From positions 536,102-559,693 of the forward strand of contig BFEA01000422.1 in the NCBI GenBank assembly GCA_003427395.1: DNA of 23,592 nt. Reading direction: 5' to 3'. The DNA comes from Chara braunii (lineage: Eukaryota > Streptophyta > Charophyceae > Charales > Characeae). The position numbers and the translations under genes are program-made. Under the pieces are notes generated by a model. That model made no database searches. It was given only the letters and a program-made list of their open reading frames with translations, and was not told the origin of the DNA. Positions 1-7,871 of this stretch are shown one piece after another. How positions within the stretch are numbered: position 1 is the stretch's first letter; each line of letters opens with the position of its first letter.

Positions 1-41
<41 letters not shown>
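1..41. repeat. poly(A) tract at the window edge
   Basis: The window opens with 41 consecutive A. It could be the tail of a retroposed copy lying to the left, or simply a homopolymer. With no left flank visible, a target-site duplication cannot be tested. Confidence 0.9.
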
Positions 42-43
<2 letters not shown>

Positions 44-361
44 CACACAGATGGTCTATGCCATGACTGATGTTACTGATTTCTTACATAATTCTATTGT
101 TTTCTTGCCACAGCAAACCATCTGCAATCTCTTTTATGTCGAAGATCATGATTCTTCTGGCCCCGTGCTGCAGCAGGACAATGTACCAACACTCTGCGAC
201 CTTCTCACTCGGTTGTAGCGGCCATCGTCTATATCACAATCTCTACAATGACATGGTTTCTTCATGTATGGGTGTAGAGGATTGTCCCTCTATTCCCGAC
301 TGCAGACACTCTCTGCATCCGGACACTACATGTCCATTTTGTGGCCATGGGGAGCTATACT
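42..361. other. unassigned sequence left of the tandem duplication
   Basis: No recognisable gene. Open frames exist on both strands but overlap each other and match nothing familiar. The stretch leads directly into the first copy of the duplication beginning near 362. Confidence 0.5.
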
Positions 362-742
362 GAATGCGTGGTCTTTTGTGGTGAGCGTTCTCCTGCAATC
401 GAGATGCCATTTGTCGAGAGTTTATGTTGGACATGCTCAATGTCAGTCGTCGTGGCAATTGTTGCATAGAGTATGCTCAGCTAGGTCTTCCATGTGCCCA
501 TCCACCTCATCCTTACAATGTGTGTCCTCTCTATTGTCAAGGACAGACTCATTCTTGAGCCTTTTCGTATCCTTACTTTCCTTTTTTCGTTCTTTGCTCC
601 TTTCCTCTTCATCTCTCTTCCTTGTGTTTATCACCTCCCCTTTTACTCTGCCTCTTTCTCAGAGCGTACAAGTGGGCCGTTATAGCACACGGGGATGCGG
701 GCAGCTCGCGCTCAACTTCATCAACGTGGCGAGCCTTGTACG
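362..742 (+). repeat. diverged tandem duplication, copy A (exon/intron-like)
   Basis: This stretch and 1119-1475 are diverged copies of one sequence. Shared anchors in the same order are the block around ATGC(G/A)TGGTCTTTTGTGGTG, GCTCARCTAGGTCTTCCATG, the run around GATTCTTGAGCCTTTTC, and a block from GTACAAGTGG to GCCTTGTACG. The last block (about 664-742) is preceded by a long pyrimidine tract ending in CAG and is followed by GTGAGA, so it resembles an internal exon between a 3' and a 5' splice site. None of the three reading frames across the block gave a recognisable protein. It may be a duplicated exon of an unidentified or dead gene, or a non-coding repeat. Confidence 0.6.
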
Positions 743-766
743 TGAGAATAGTTTCAGTGTGAGGTT

Positions 767-871
767 TGTGACAATATATATATGACGATATATATGTTGC
801 ATCATAGAGAACTGCCAGGAGAACAACACGTTGAGAGAGAGAAAAGGAAAGCAAACTAGGAGTTGTGATAG
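767..871 (-). mobile_element. degenerate copy of a small (TA)n-embedded foldback element
   Basis: TGTGACAATATATATATGAC leads into a TA-rich stretch, then a core that resembles the reverse complement of 4569-4640. Shared words are AGAACTGCC, ACAAC, a GAGAGAGA run, a GCAAAC/ACAAAC word, and a closing TGTGA. It is interpreted as a second, decayed, inverted copy of the element at 4.57 kb. Copy boundaries are approximate. Confidence 0.4.
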
Positions 872-1118
872 ACTGCTTTGTCGGAGTTCCACCTACTCAT
901 TGAAAGGTTGAACCCTCTACAGTTTGCAAAGTCCCCTAACCACGGATACTGTAAGTGACAATCTATTTAAACCCCAGTTTCGGTGAAGCATCAATAACTG
1001 TCCGATGACTGATTCCCTGAGGTGGGCACAAACCACTGCTGCGACACTGCCTCAGGGAGTCAGGGGTACCTGTGCTGAAAATCAAAGCGGACTGTCGCTC
1101 ACCCATGGGCGTTTTACG
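872..1118. other. spacer between duplication copies
   Basis: Contains no recognised feature. The segment just before copy B includes complementary words (CCCTGAGGTG near 1015 and CACTGCCTCAGGG near 1046), a weak inverted repeat. Confidence 0.4.
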
Positions 1119-1475
1119 AAATGCATGGTCTTTTGTGGTGCTCGCTCTTCTTTCATGTTGGCCTTTAGTCGACATGCAATTTGTCAGGGGTGTATGGTGA
1201 GCATGCTCAATGCCAGCTGTTGTGGCAATTATTTTACTGAGACTGCTCAACTAGGTCTTCCATGCCGTCAAGGACAGATTGATTCTTGAGCCTTTTCTTA
1301 ATATCCTTTCCTTTGCTTTCATCTTCATTCCACACTCCTCACTTTCCCTTTGTCTTCCCTCATCTCTTCTTTGTGTTTATCCCTTCCCCCTTAACTCTCC
1401 CTCTTCCTCACAGTGTACAAGTGGTCCATGGCAGTTCGCGCTCAAAACTTTATCAACCTGGCAAGCCTTGTACGC
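1119..1475 (+). repeat. diverged tandem duplication, copy B
   Basis: Second copy of the unit at 362-742, offset by about 730-757 bases. The exon-like block here lies at about 1410-1475 after the pyrimidine-rich CCTCTTCCTCACAG, but the donor-side GTGAGA of copy A is replaced by GCGGGAGG, so any splice donor would be lost. Both copies are diverged well beyond recent duplication. Confidence 0.6.
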
Positions 1476-1577
1476 GGGAGGCACAGCAAAGGGGGACTCA
1501 AAAGAAGAATGATGAAAATGAATGGGTTCCCTGTGTTCTTCATGTTTCTTTTATGTATTTTTATCGTTTGTTTCAGA

Positions 1578-1663
1578 AACGCGCTGTTTAAGTTCTTAGA
1601 CATGTGACAATATATATGTGAACGCGCTGTTTTAGTTCTTAGACATGTGACAATATATATGTG
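1578..1663 (+). repeat. 43-bp perfect-register tandem duplication
   Basis: A 43-base unit starting AACGCGCTGTTT and ending ATATATATGTG occurs at 1578-1620 and again immediately at 1621-1663, with one visible mismatch (AAG versus TAG). It contains the TGTGACAATATATATGTG word also found near 767, so it may derive from an end of the (TA)n-associated element. Confidence 0.9.
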
Positions 1664-1881
1664 AAAGGATTTTACGTGTGTCAGCCTCCTGTCACAAGTC
1701 CTGGTCTTAAAGTTCCATGTACCATAGTACCAGTACAATAGGTAGGAAAGCTAAGCCTATAGGTTCTAGGTGGAGTAGACCCAGTCCATCTGTCAGTCCA
1801 GTCAGCACCTCCGTCCCAGGAAAGTCAGTGAACACTCCAGATGCCTTGCAGGCCGGCAATGGGAAGTCCCTCACTTGCTCT

Positions 1882-1977
1882 TAGTCCCAGCTCAATCCCA
1901 GCTCAGTCCCAGCTCTGTCCTAGCTTTGTCCCATCTCAGTCCCATCTCAGTCCCATCTCAGTCCCATCTCAGTCCCT
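1882..1977 (+). repeat. 11-bp minisatellite, about nine units
   Basis: Tandem units of the form AGTCCCATCTC, with earlier units reading AGTCCCAGCTC and one TGTCCTAGCTT. The last four units are identical, so the right side was amplified most recently. It lies in otherwise unassigned sequence (1664-2440) without a recognised gene. Confidence 0.9.
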
Positions 1978-2447
1978 GTAAGTGAGGGTACCAGCATGGA
2001 AAGTCTGCGATATGGAAGTGAAGCATCGGGATACAGAAGTCCAACTGTCGCAAAGCGTCAACCAATTTTTCATTCGAACTTGTTGCAGACGCACTGCTGC
2101 GGTCTTGTGCGCCCAAGCAACCGTGAGGATGGAAGACAGCAGTCAAGCAGTGACAGTGGGGGGTGCCCAGCGCCATAGCTGTAGAAGAAAGAGAGAGTGA
2201 GACTAGGAAGTCCAGTGGCTAACTGCGAGCTGGTATTAGGATGATGTGGGTCGGAGCTGGGGTGGGTTGCACCGCCCTGTAACCCAGCGGTTGGGGGTGT
2301 GAGGCCTGGAAGAGCCTGGTATCTTGGATATGTGGGTTGAGGCAGCCGTAGGATAGTCGGTTGATAGCATTGGGGCAACAGGTTTTTGTTTATATCGGCT
2401 TCGAGATAATCTCAATGGGTTCTCATTTTTCATGAGTAAGTTTGATT

Positions 2448-3235
2448 TGTTTTCTGGTGGTCGTGAGATCGCTTCAGGATTCTGGGGGCTTCTTGCCACT
2501 CACTGTAGGCTTCTCTGATGTAGTTATATTCATAGATTTAGAACGTCGCGGTTGGCTGGTGCTGGAAGTAAAGGGTGGGATATCAAGCGTTCTACTAGTG
2601 AGGGGGCTTGCTGGTAGGATGAAAATAGGGTACAGCAGCAGCAGAGGTGGTGGCTCTGCTGCAGTAAGTCTTGCCGGAGTGAGGTAAAGAGGATGAATGG
2701 GGTTTTCTGAGGCGTTTCCTGAAGTCTTGCCTATTTTCTGAATTTTGCCATAGTAATTCTTAATCTGGCTCCAATTTTTCTTCGCCAAAGTTGGGTAATG
2801 GCCCCGGTACCCCAAACCTTCAAAATTGTCTTTCAGTTGCTTCTGGTGGTCTCGAGATGCTGTTATACTCGTAAATCTGCGGTCAGAACGACGCTGGTTG
2901 GTGTTGGAAGTAGATGGCGGGATATCAAGTGTCCTACCAGTCAAGGGGTTAGCTGGTAGGATGGAAATGAGGTATAGCAGCAGCAGAGGTGGTGGCTCTG
3001 CTGCAGTAAGTCTTGCCGGAGTGAGGTAAAGAGGATAGATGGGGGTTTTCGAGACGTTTCCTGAAACTTTGCCTACAGGGGTGAGTGGGAGAAGAAGGTT
3101 GGATATTAAGCATCCTACTAGTGAGGGGGCTAGCTGGTAGGATGGTAATAGGGTACAGCAGCAGCAGAGATGGTGGCTCTGCTGCGGTAAGACTTGCCGG
3201 AGTGAGGTAATGAGGATGGAGGCGGTCTGAGTCTG
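2448..3235 (-). repeat. three-copy tandem repeat, open on the minus strand
   Basis: Near-identical blocks end at 2687, 3029 and 3210 (each GTAAGNCTTGCCGGAGTGAGGTAA), preceded by GTGGCTCTGCTGC and by a CAGCAGCAGAG run. Spacing is 342 and 181 bases, so the third copy lacks an internal part. On the minus strand 2474-2944 is open for 156 codons. There the repeats read YLTPARLTAAEPPPLLLLY and RTLDIPP.TS.T, and a motif of the form LK-N-FE-L-Y---YP at about 2800 recurs beyond the third copy near 3290. The shared minus-frame text suggests ancestral coding, but the repeat could also be non-coding DNA whose frame happens to stay open. No family was recognised. Confidence 0.55.
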
Positions 3236-3403
3236 TTCCTGAATTTTTGCCTATTCTCGGTAGCTCTTAGCCGGGTAGAGGACCTGGTACTGCAAATTCT
3301 CAAAATTTTTCAGAATCCTATGTAATTTTCTGTATGGGACGCTGGGCCCGGTTCCCAGCACGTGTTGCTCCCCACGAATAGATTGGAGCTTTGTTCCCAT
3401 TAA

Positions 3404-3406
<3 letters not shown>

Positions 3407-3435
<29 letters not shown>
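3407..3435. repeat. poly(A) tract, 29 bases
   Basis: Uninterrupted A run after TAATAT. No matching flanking duplication was found, so it is not assigned to a particular retrocopy. Confidence 0.9.
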
Positions 3436-3437
<2 letters not shown>

Positions 3438-3472
3438 AAGAAACTCGGAGGGTGAGTGGGTGAGTGAGGCCA

Positions 3473-3478
<6 letters not shown>

Positions 3479-3544
<66 letters not shown>
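3479..3544. repeat. (AG)33 microsatellite
   Basis: Pure AG dinucleotide repeat of 66 bases with no interruptions. It accounts for the polyserine/leucine run in the minus-strand frame crossing it, which is therefore not a gene. Confidence 0.97.
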
Positions 3545-3546
<2 letters not shown>

Positions 3547-3618
3547 CATACCTGATGAATGTTGCCTGGCGGCCTACATACAACTCGTAAGAATTTGACT
3601 TCCAGACTAGGCTACCAG

Positions 3619-3658
3619 CCGGGCCGCCCAGGTCACCCTGTTTTCCTGGGTGGTCCGG
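3619..3658 (+). other. 14-bp hairpin with two G-U pairs
   Basis: Arms 3619-3632 and 3645-3658 pair over 14 positions around a 12-base loop. The only departures from Watson-Crick are two G-T positions, which pair as G-U in a plus-strand RNA but would be A-C mismatches in the minus strand. If transcribed, the plus strand is the one expected to fold. It may be part of a decayed foldback transposon. Confidence 0.5.
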
Positions 3659-3763
3659 CCATGCACGGACCAAGGAAGGTCCCAGCAAAAAAAAAAAAAA
3701 AAACGAAAAAAATGGAAAAAAACTATGTTATGCAGAAAAATAAACTGAACAAGTTTTGCCCAA

Positions 3764-3787
3764 GGAGCCGGGACCCACTAGCATCGA
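3764..3787 (+). repeat. left arm of a 24-bp perfect inverted repeat
   Basis: GGAGCCGGGACCCACTAGCA followed by TCGA is the exact reverse complement of 4485-4508. The arms face each other across about 700 bases that include the U2 retrocopy. No convincing target-site duplication flanks the arms, so it is uncertain whether they are termini of one element or two opposed copies of a short repeat. Confidence 0.85.
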
Positions 3788-3998
3788 GTAAATCGGTGTG
3801 TGGCGGCCGTTTCTTTAAATAAAAAACATATAAAGAATCCTTTTTTTTAATTTTCAGAAATGCAAAGAAAACAAGGCCAACGCTATGCATCCACACTTCC
3901 ACCAGCCCGGTACATCCGCATGCGACCTTCCCGCCGGCCTGTTCGCAGTCTTCCACAGAAATCTCAATATTCTCAATTTCTGCGGAAAAAAATAGCAA

Positions 3999-4058
3999 GG
4001 TGCGAAGCTGCAAAAACGCCCCCCCCCTTGACAAACTCCAATATTGCAGCTTCGCGCC
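3999..4058 (+). repeat. short inverted repeat just left of the U2 insertion
   Basis: GGTGCGAAGCTGCAA (3999-4013) and TTGCAGCTTCGCGCC (4044-4058) are reverse complements at 14 of 15 positions, with a 30-base spacer that contains a C-rich run. It ends 5 bases before the target-site duplication of the U2 copy. Confidence 0.8.
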
Positions 4059-4077
4059 AACGCAAAGTGGCTACCTA

Positions 4078-4274
4078 ATACCTTTCTCGGCCTTTTGGCT
4101 AAGATCAAGTGTAGTATCTGTTCTGATCAGTTTAATATCTGATCCGCGGTCCATCGGACCGCACGATATTAAATTAATTTTTCTGGGCTACGGAGGGGTC
4201 GTACGGGTAAACTTGCTTGCTCGATCCCTTCAGCGTTGCCTCTGTATTGCACTGCAGCAGAGTGCGGGGCGGAA

Positions 4275-4275
<1 letters not shown>
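4078..4275 (+). pseudogene. U2 spliceosomal snRNA retrocopy, full length
   Basis: The 5' end ATACCTTTCTCGGCCTTTTG and the following GCTAAGATCAAGTGTAGTAT match U2 snRNA, which pairs with the intron branch site in the spliceosome; the branch-site recognition element GTAGTA is intact at 4111-4116. Stem IIb is a perfect 7-bp hairpin (4146-4152 with 4156-4162) whose sequence differs from the angiosperm form I recall while keeping pairing. An Sm-like site AATTTTTCTG lies at 4176-4185. Stem III pairs 4194-4201 with 4222-4229, and stem IV carries the conserved loop TATTGCACT. The length of 198 is about that of plant U2 (196). One visible oddity is GTTCTGATCAG where U2 has GTTCTTATCAG. There is no plant upstream sequence element, and the poly(A) plus flanking duplication mark it as a retrocopy rather than an active gene. 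Confidence 0.93.

Positions 4276-4308
<33 letters not shown>
4276..4308 (+). repeat. poly(A) tail of the U2 retrocopy
   Basis: 33 uninterrupted A begin immediately after the U2 3' end (GGCGGAAC). Their near purity suggests a fairly young insertion, since A tails decay quickly. Confidence 0.93.
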
Positions 4309-4310
<2 letters not shown>

Positions 4311-4484
4311 GGCTACCTAAATGGACAAAGAAATGAAAAGGAAACTCTTCTATTGGCCGGCAGACAGATACCTCCCCGAAATCGGTCCTTATCGCCCTGT
4401 GCCGAAGATACACAAAAGGATCAACGGTCGCCGGATGTCACCTCTCGTCGCACGTGGTTGAAAACCAAAGTGCCGAAGCGTAAA

Positions 4485-4508
4485 TCGATGCTAGTGGGTC
4501 CCGGCTCC
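4485..4508 (-). repeat. right arm of the 24-bp perfect inverted repeat
   Basis: Exact reverse complement of 3764-3787. Flanking sequence outside and inside the arms does not continue the match. Confidence 0.85.
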
Positions 4509-4545
4509 AGGGTCACATCGAAATTTGTTACCAAATTAAAAAAAA

Positions 4546-4668
4546 AAAATATATATATATATATATATTTGTCACAGCCCCTCGTTTGTTGTCCTCTTCT
4601 CTCTCTGCCTACGGTTTACCGGGCAGTTCTGTTTGTGACGATATATATATATATATAATTTTTTTTTT
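4546..4668 (+). mobile_element. small foldback element inside a (TA)n tract
   Basis: A TA repeat (about 4549-4568), a 72-base core (4569-4640) and a second TA repeat (about 4641-4657), with an A run on the left and a T run on the right. The core begins TTGTCACAG and ends CTGTTTGTGACG, giving short inverted termini (GTCACA/TGTGAC). Plant MITEs of the Micron type insert in TA microsatellites, and Tc1/mariner-type MITEs duplicate TA. Either would explain this. A related, decayed, inverted copy lies at 767-871. Confidence 0.55.
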
Positions 4669-4953
4669 CTTGATTTTTTTGGTCCGGTTGGGCAAGTGGT
4701 CTCGGGCCACTTTGGTAGCCTTGCTTCCAGATAATTTTCAGAGTTTTCATATCTTGTGTTGGTCTTCATCTCATGTGCGAGCTTTGGTTTGCTGAAGTGT
4801 GTCATAGGTATGGAGTGTGATGCAGTTTGATTTGCGGGATCATCCCATACAATATTTGATTCATGTGACGGCCTTCAGATATCATCATTGACCCGACGGC
4901 CCCCAGGTAATTCCGAATGATTTTATTCGGTGCATCTGATTGCAGCTGGATTC

Positions 4954-5352
4954 TAAGAGGCTCGCCACACAGGCTGTCGAAACTCAAAGCTGTCAGAAAA
5001 AAATTGAAAGTCGGCGGTCGACAGTTTCCCACTCCTTCGCCACACAGGCTGTCGAGGGGCAAGGTTTTTGGTCATGGCCAAATGGACTCCGCCTTTCGAC
5101 AGGGCACGGGTGTCACGGAGCAGTCCCTGACAATACAAATTCGAACGCAATTCTCGAAAGGCAGGTGGGTGGGGCACTGTCGAATTTCCGTGTCCTGCAG
5201 GCAGGAGGAAGCAAACGGGGGAGGGTGGCTGTAGGGCGTACCATTCTGACACATGTCGAAATTTTTTTGAGCCGCAATTCTTCGAAAATCTGTGTGGCGA
5301 TGCAAAGTTGTCGAAAACCTGGTTTTTGACAGCCTGTGTGGCAAGCCTCTAA
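4954..5352 (+). mobile_element. PIF/Harbinger-like MITE 1 (393 bp plus TAA duplications)
   Basis: The element spans 4957-5349. Its left end GAGGCTCGCCACACAGGCTG and the reverse complement of its right end, GAGGCTTGCCACACAGGCTG, agree at 24 of 26 positions when extended. It is flanked by TAA at 4954-4956 and 5350-5352. A 3-bp TWA-type duplication is the hallmark of PIF/Harbinger transposition. An internal copy of the terminal motif lies near 5038-5056, and an inverted fragment TGTGTGGCGA at 5291-5300, so the subterminal regions are themselves repetitive. The open frames across it are short and on both strands; there is no transposase, so it must be mobilised in trans. Confidence 0.87.
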
Positions 5353-5505
5353 CTTCGATCTGTATTTCACCAGTTCATTGGGTGTACCAACTTGCTGTGT
5401 CGGTGTTCTTAACAATTTTGTGGCTGCTGTTCATGCATTGCTGTGTGTGTCGGGTATGGCAGATGGAGCTTCTCTGCCTCCCTATGAGAGGACTCACTAC
5501 CACTG

Positions 5506-5886
5506 TAAGGGCGTACTCACACAGCGGCGGAGTAGCAGCAAGATATGCTGAAATGCCATCCCGCCCGGTGGCATAGTGCCAGCAAATCACAAAAGGCACG
5601 AGCCGGACTTTCTGGCAATTGCCGAAATGGTGCCTCGCATGGTCACACAGCGCGATGCCCAAATCCTTCAACTCTTTTTTTCTTTCAACAAAGTTTGTTT
5701 CAAATTTCCTTTCACAAACTCTCGAACTGAAAAAGAGAATTTGCTAGCAAACTTCCCTTTCCCGTTGACATTTGATACCCCATTTGCTGCTTTTGCCACC
5801 TTCCCTGCCTCGTGCGACGGGCCCAACCATCAATCAAATTTTACCTATTTTGCCATAAAAAAGGCTCTAGTGTGAATAGGCCCTAA
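5506..5886 (+). mobile_element. PIF/Harbinger-like MITE 2 (375 bp plus TAA duplications)
   Basis: The element spans 5509-5883. The left end GGGCGTACTCACAC and the reverse complement of the right end, GGGCCTATTCACAC, agree at 12 of 14 positions. TAA flanks both sides (5506-5508 and 5884-5886). The GGGCCTATTCACAC-type end is common among short non-autonomous DNA transposons. It has no coding capacity. It sits 157 bp to the right of MITE 1 and belongs to a different family because the termini do not match. Confidence 0.85.
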
Positions 5887-7225
5887 GCGTCCAGGAGCGA
5901 GATCCGGCTAGCGATGTGTGTGGCTTAATGTGACGGGTGTGGGACGGGTGGGGGACAGATCGGTGGCAGCGTGAAATAGGAAAAATAAATGAAAAAAAAC
6001 ATTTCATGACCAAACAAATGAAGAAAAAACTGCTAAAAAAGAAAAGAAAGTGCTCTTCCAACCCATGCTGTCTGATCCACGGCGGGTGTCAGATGTCTGG
6101 GTAACATTCACTGACCATGGCTGTGGCAGTCAAGACGACTGCATGTGAGTGGGCACACGGACCATATTCATTGACAATAGTCTGAGGCTTCCTTGAAATA
6201 GGCCCTAGTGCAGGCTGTTCTGTTGTTATGACAGAAACTCTCTTTGGCAAAGGAGGGCAAGAGTAATTCCATACACCATTTGCTGTAGGTGAGTGGATCG
6301 AACCCTCCCAAACACCTCCCAAACCACAATCAATTTCCCGCGATGAAGCCCTTCGTCTTTGCCTTCGCAGTGAATGAAATGTGCATGATTTCATGAACCA
6401 AAAAAATTGGTCTTGATTTCACACACGTTTGGGACCGCCACAGGACCCCCGCAACAAAAACAAAAGAAAAACCTACCCATGGGAGAGCAAAAGAAAACAT
6501 CCTTTTCCTGGGCTGAATTCACAAAAACAGGCTACCGCTGATTTCCTGCCAAATCGAAGATGCCTGACAGTCACACACCTTAAACACTTGCATTGACTTG
6601 CTGTTTTCTGGTCGCCTGTAGCCTCTCTCTGTCGAGGCTGTACCATAGGTAGGGTCGATTCGTAATTTTGTTTGGCTGAGGGCTAACCGAGAGACCTACC
6701 GGTAGTGGGAATTCGTGAGGGACATACCTGTAAATTTGGGAAAAATACAGGCCTAACACTAACTGAATTTCCTACTACTACCCTAACTGCGAATAGCAGG
6801 CCCGGGCTACCCCTAGGACAGACAGGCCCTAAGGGCCTATGCTGATAGACGGTCCTATAGCCTATAGCCGGGTCCGGTAGAGGCCAGGAGGCCGAAACTG
6901 ATACGGTACATGTCAGTCAGTCAGTCAGTCCAGTCTAGGTCGAATCTAGGCTAGCTGTAGTCTATAGATAGAATGGGCACATCGGTCCAGGGCTTTTGGC
7001 AGTTGGTACCGAGTATATCACTGCTGCGCTACGCGTGAACTGGAAGTGGTGACGGCTCAGCGTGGAAGGAGACAGGCATAGCCAGACCTTCGGAGCGCCA
7101 GCCATAGCTGGGACCTGCGCTGTACTCTGCCAGCACGCAGGGGCTGACAGAGGTCTGGGCTATTGAGGTCTGCTGGAGGCGAGAGAAGTTGGTGCCCTGC
7201 AGGACCCTCCTCTGGAGTGGGGTTC
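5887..7225. other. 1.3-kb stretch without a recognised gene
   Basis: No coding region is supported. At 6192-6205 the word AATAGGCCCTAGTG resembles the right end of MITE 2 but no partner end was found. A short (TCAG)n run lies at 6911-6930. The remainder shows no repeat or domain that I recognise. Confidence 0.5.
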
Positions 7226-7450
7226 CAGGGTGGTGGCGCTGCAGCCATAGCTGCAGCTTCTTCCTCAGAGGTCATCTTGTCAGGGTTTGGTGGCGCTGCT
7301 GCAGACTTCCATTCGGGAAGTCTTCCGACACTTCGTCATCATCAGATACTGTGGCGCTGGTCTTCTTCTTCATCCTCTGAGTGGCGCTTAGCCTCAGAGG
7401 CCTGTTTCAGGGTGGTGCTTCCCTGTGGAGGCTGTATCTGGGTGGCGCTT
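7226..7450 (+). repeat. six dispersed GTGGCGCT words before the LTR
   Basis: GGTGGCGCTG, GGTGGCGCTG, TGTGGCGCTG, AGTGGCGCTT, GGTGGTGCTT and GGTGGCGCTT occur near 7232, 7291, 7351, 7380, 7414 and 7441. Intervals (27-60 bases) vary and are not all multiples of three, so a degenerate minus-strand coding repeat or a protein-binding cluster are both possible. It ends 22 bases before the proposed LTR start. Confidence 0.55.
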
Positions 7451-7471
7451 GATGTTTCCGGGGCTCAGGGG

Positions 7472-7857
7472 TGTTACGGGTGCTAATCAGGGTTGGGGAG
7501 TGAAGCGCTGCTCACTTCTGAGCAGCGCACTGTAGTACTGAAGTTATCCTGACAATTCTAGACTCTGAGTTTAATAAACAGTGTGTAACTGGGTTTGGAC
7601 TATCATCGTTTCATTGTCTCCTGGATGTGATCTACTCGGCTTTTCTTTATGACTAGTTGTGAGGATTCAGTGGAGTGAATTGCACTTTCAGTGTACCTTG
7701 TCACATCGCATGGTCAAGTCTTCCGCTGTGTTTATCTCTCCCTGTGCGGTGTGATACTCCTATCCTCTCCCCTTCCTTCTGTGTATGTATGGGCATACCT
7801 GGAAGTCTATGTGAGTGAGTGTTGGTCTTCAGACAACAAACAACCAGAATCATAACA
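7472..7857 (+). mobile_element. 5' long terminal repeat of an LTR retrotransposon
   Basis: The proposed LTR of 386 bp starts TGTTA and ends TAACA, the canonical TG...CA inverted termini extended to 5 bp. Two bases after its end is a tRNA primer-binding site. It holds a candidate polyadenylation signal AATAAA at 7573-7578. Its 5' part carries a perfect 10-bp hairpin (7505-7528). No second copy of the LTR is visible in this window, so the boundaries rest on termini and primer site alone. Confidence 0.7.
7505..7528 (+). promoter_or_regulatory. perfect 10-bp hairpin within the LTR
   Basis: GCGCTGCTCA, loop CTTC, then TGAGCAGCGC. Such a compact perfect palindrome near the LTR start could be a binding site for a dimeric protein or an RNA hairpin. 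No function can be assigned from sequence. Confidence 0.75.
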
Positions 7858-7859
7858 GT

Positions 7860-7871
7860 TGGTATCGGAGC
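7860..7871 (+). promoter_or_regulatory. primer-binding site, initiator-Met tRNA type
   Basis: TGGTATCGGAGC follows the LTR end after two bases (GT). Plant retrotransposons use TGGTATCAGAGC, complementary to the 3' end of initiator methionine tRNA, to prime minus-strand cDNA. The match is 11 of 12. Confidence 0.85.

Larger units (their letters stand above)
4064..4320 (+). mobile_element. retroposition unit: U2 copy, poly(A) and target-site duplication
   Basis: AAAGTGGCTACCTA occurs at 4064-4077, directly before the U2 5' end, and again at 4306-4319, directly after the poly(A) run at 4276-4308 (the A at 4078/4320 extends the match to 15). A full-length small RNA, a 33-base A tail and a 14-15 base flanking duplication are the expected products of LINE-type target-primed reverse transcription. 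Part of the duplication overlaps the A tail, which is normal for such junctions. Confidence 0.93.

Noticed and set aside
3251-3688. A 145-codon minus-strand gene
   Set aside because: Much of its length is translation of the AG microsatellite and of the poly(A) tract.
4078-4275. A functional U2 snRNA gene
   Set aside because: No plant upstream sequence element or suitably placed TATA is visible, and the poly(A) and flanking duplication show it is a retrocopy.
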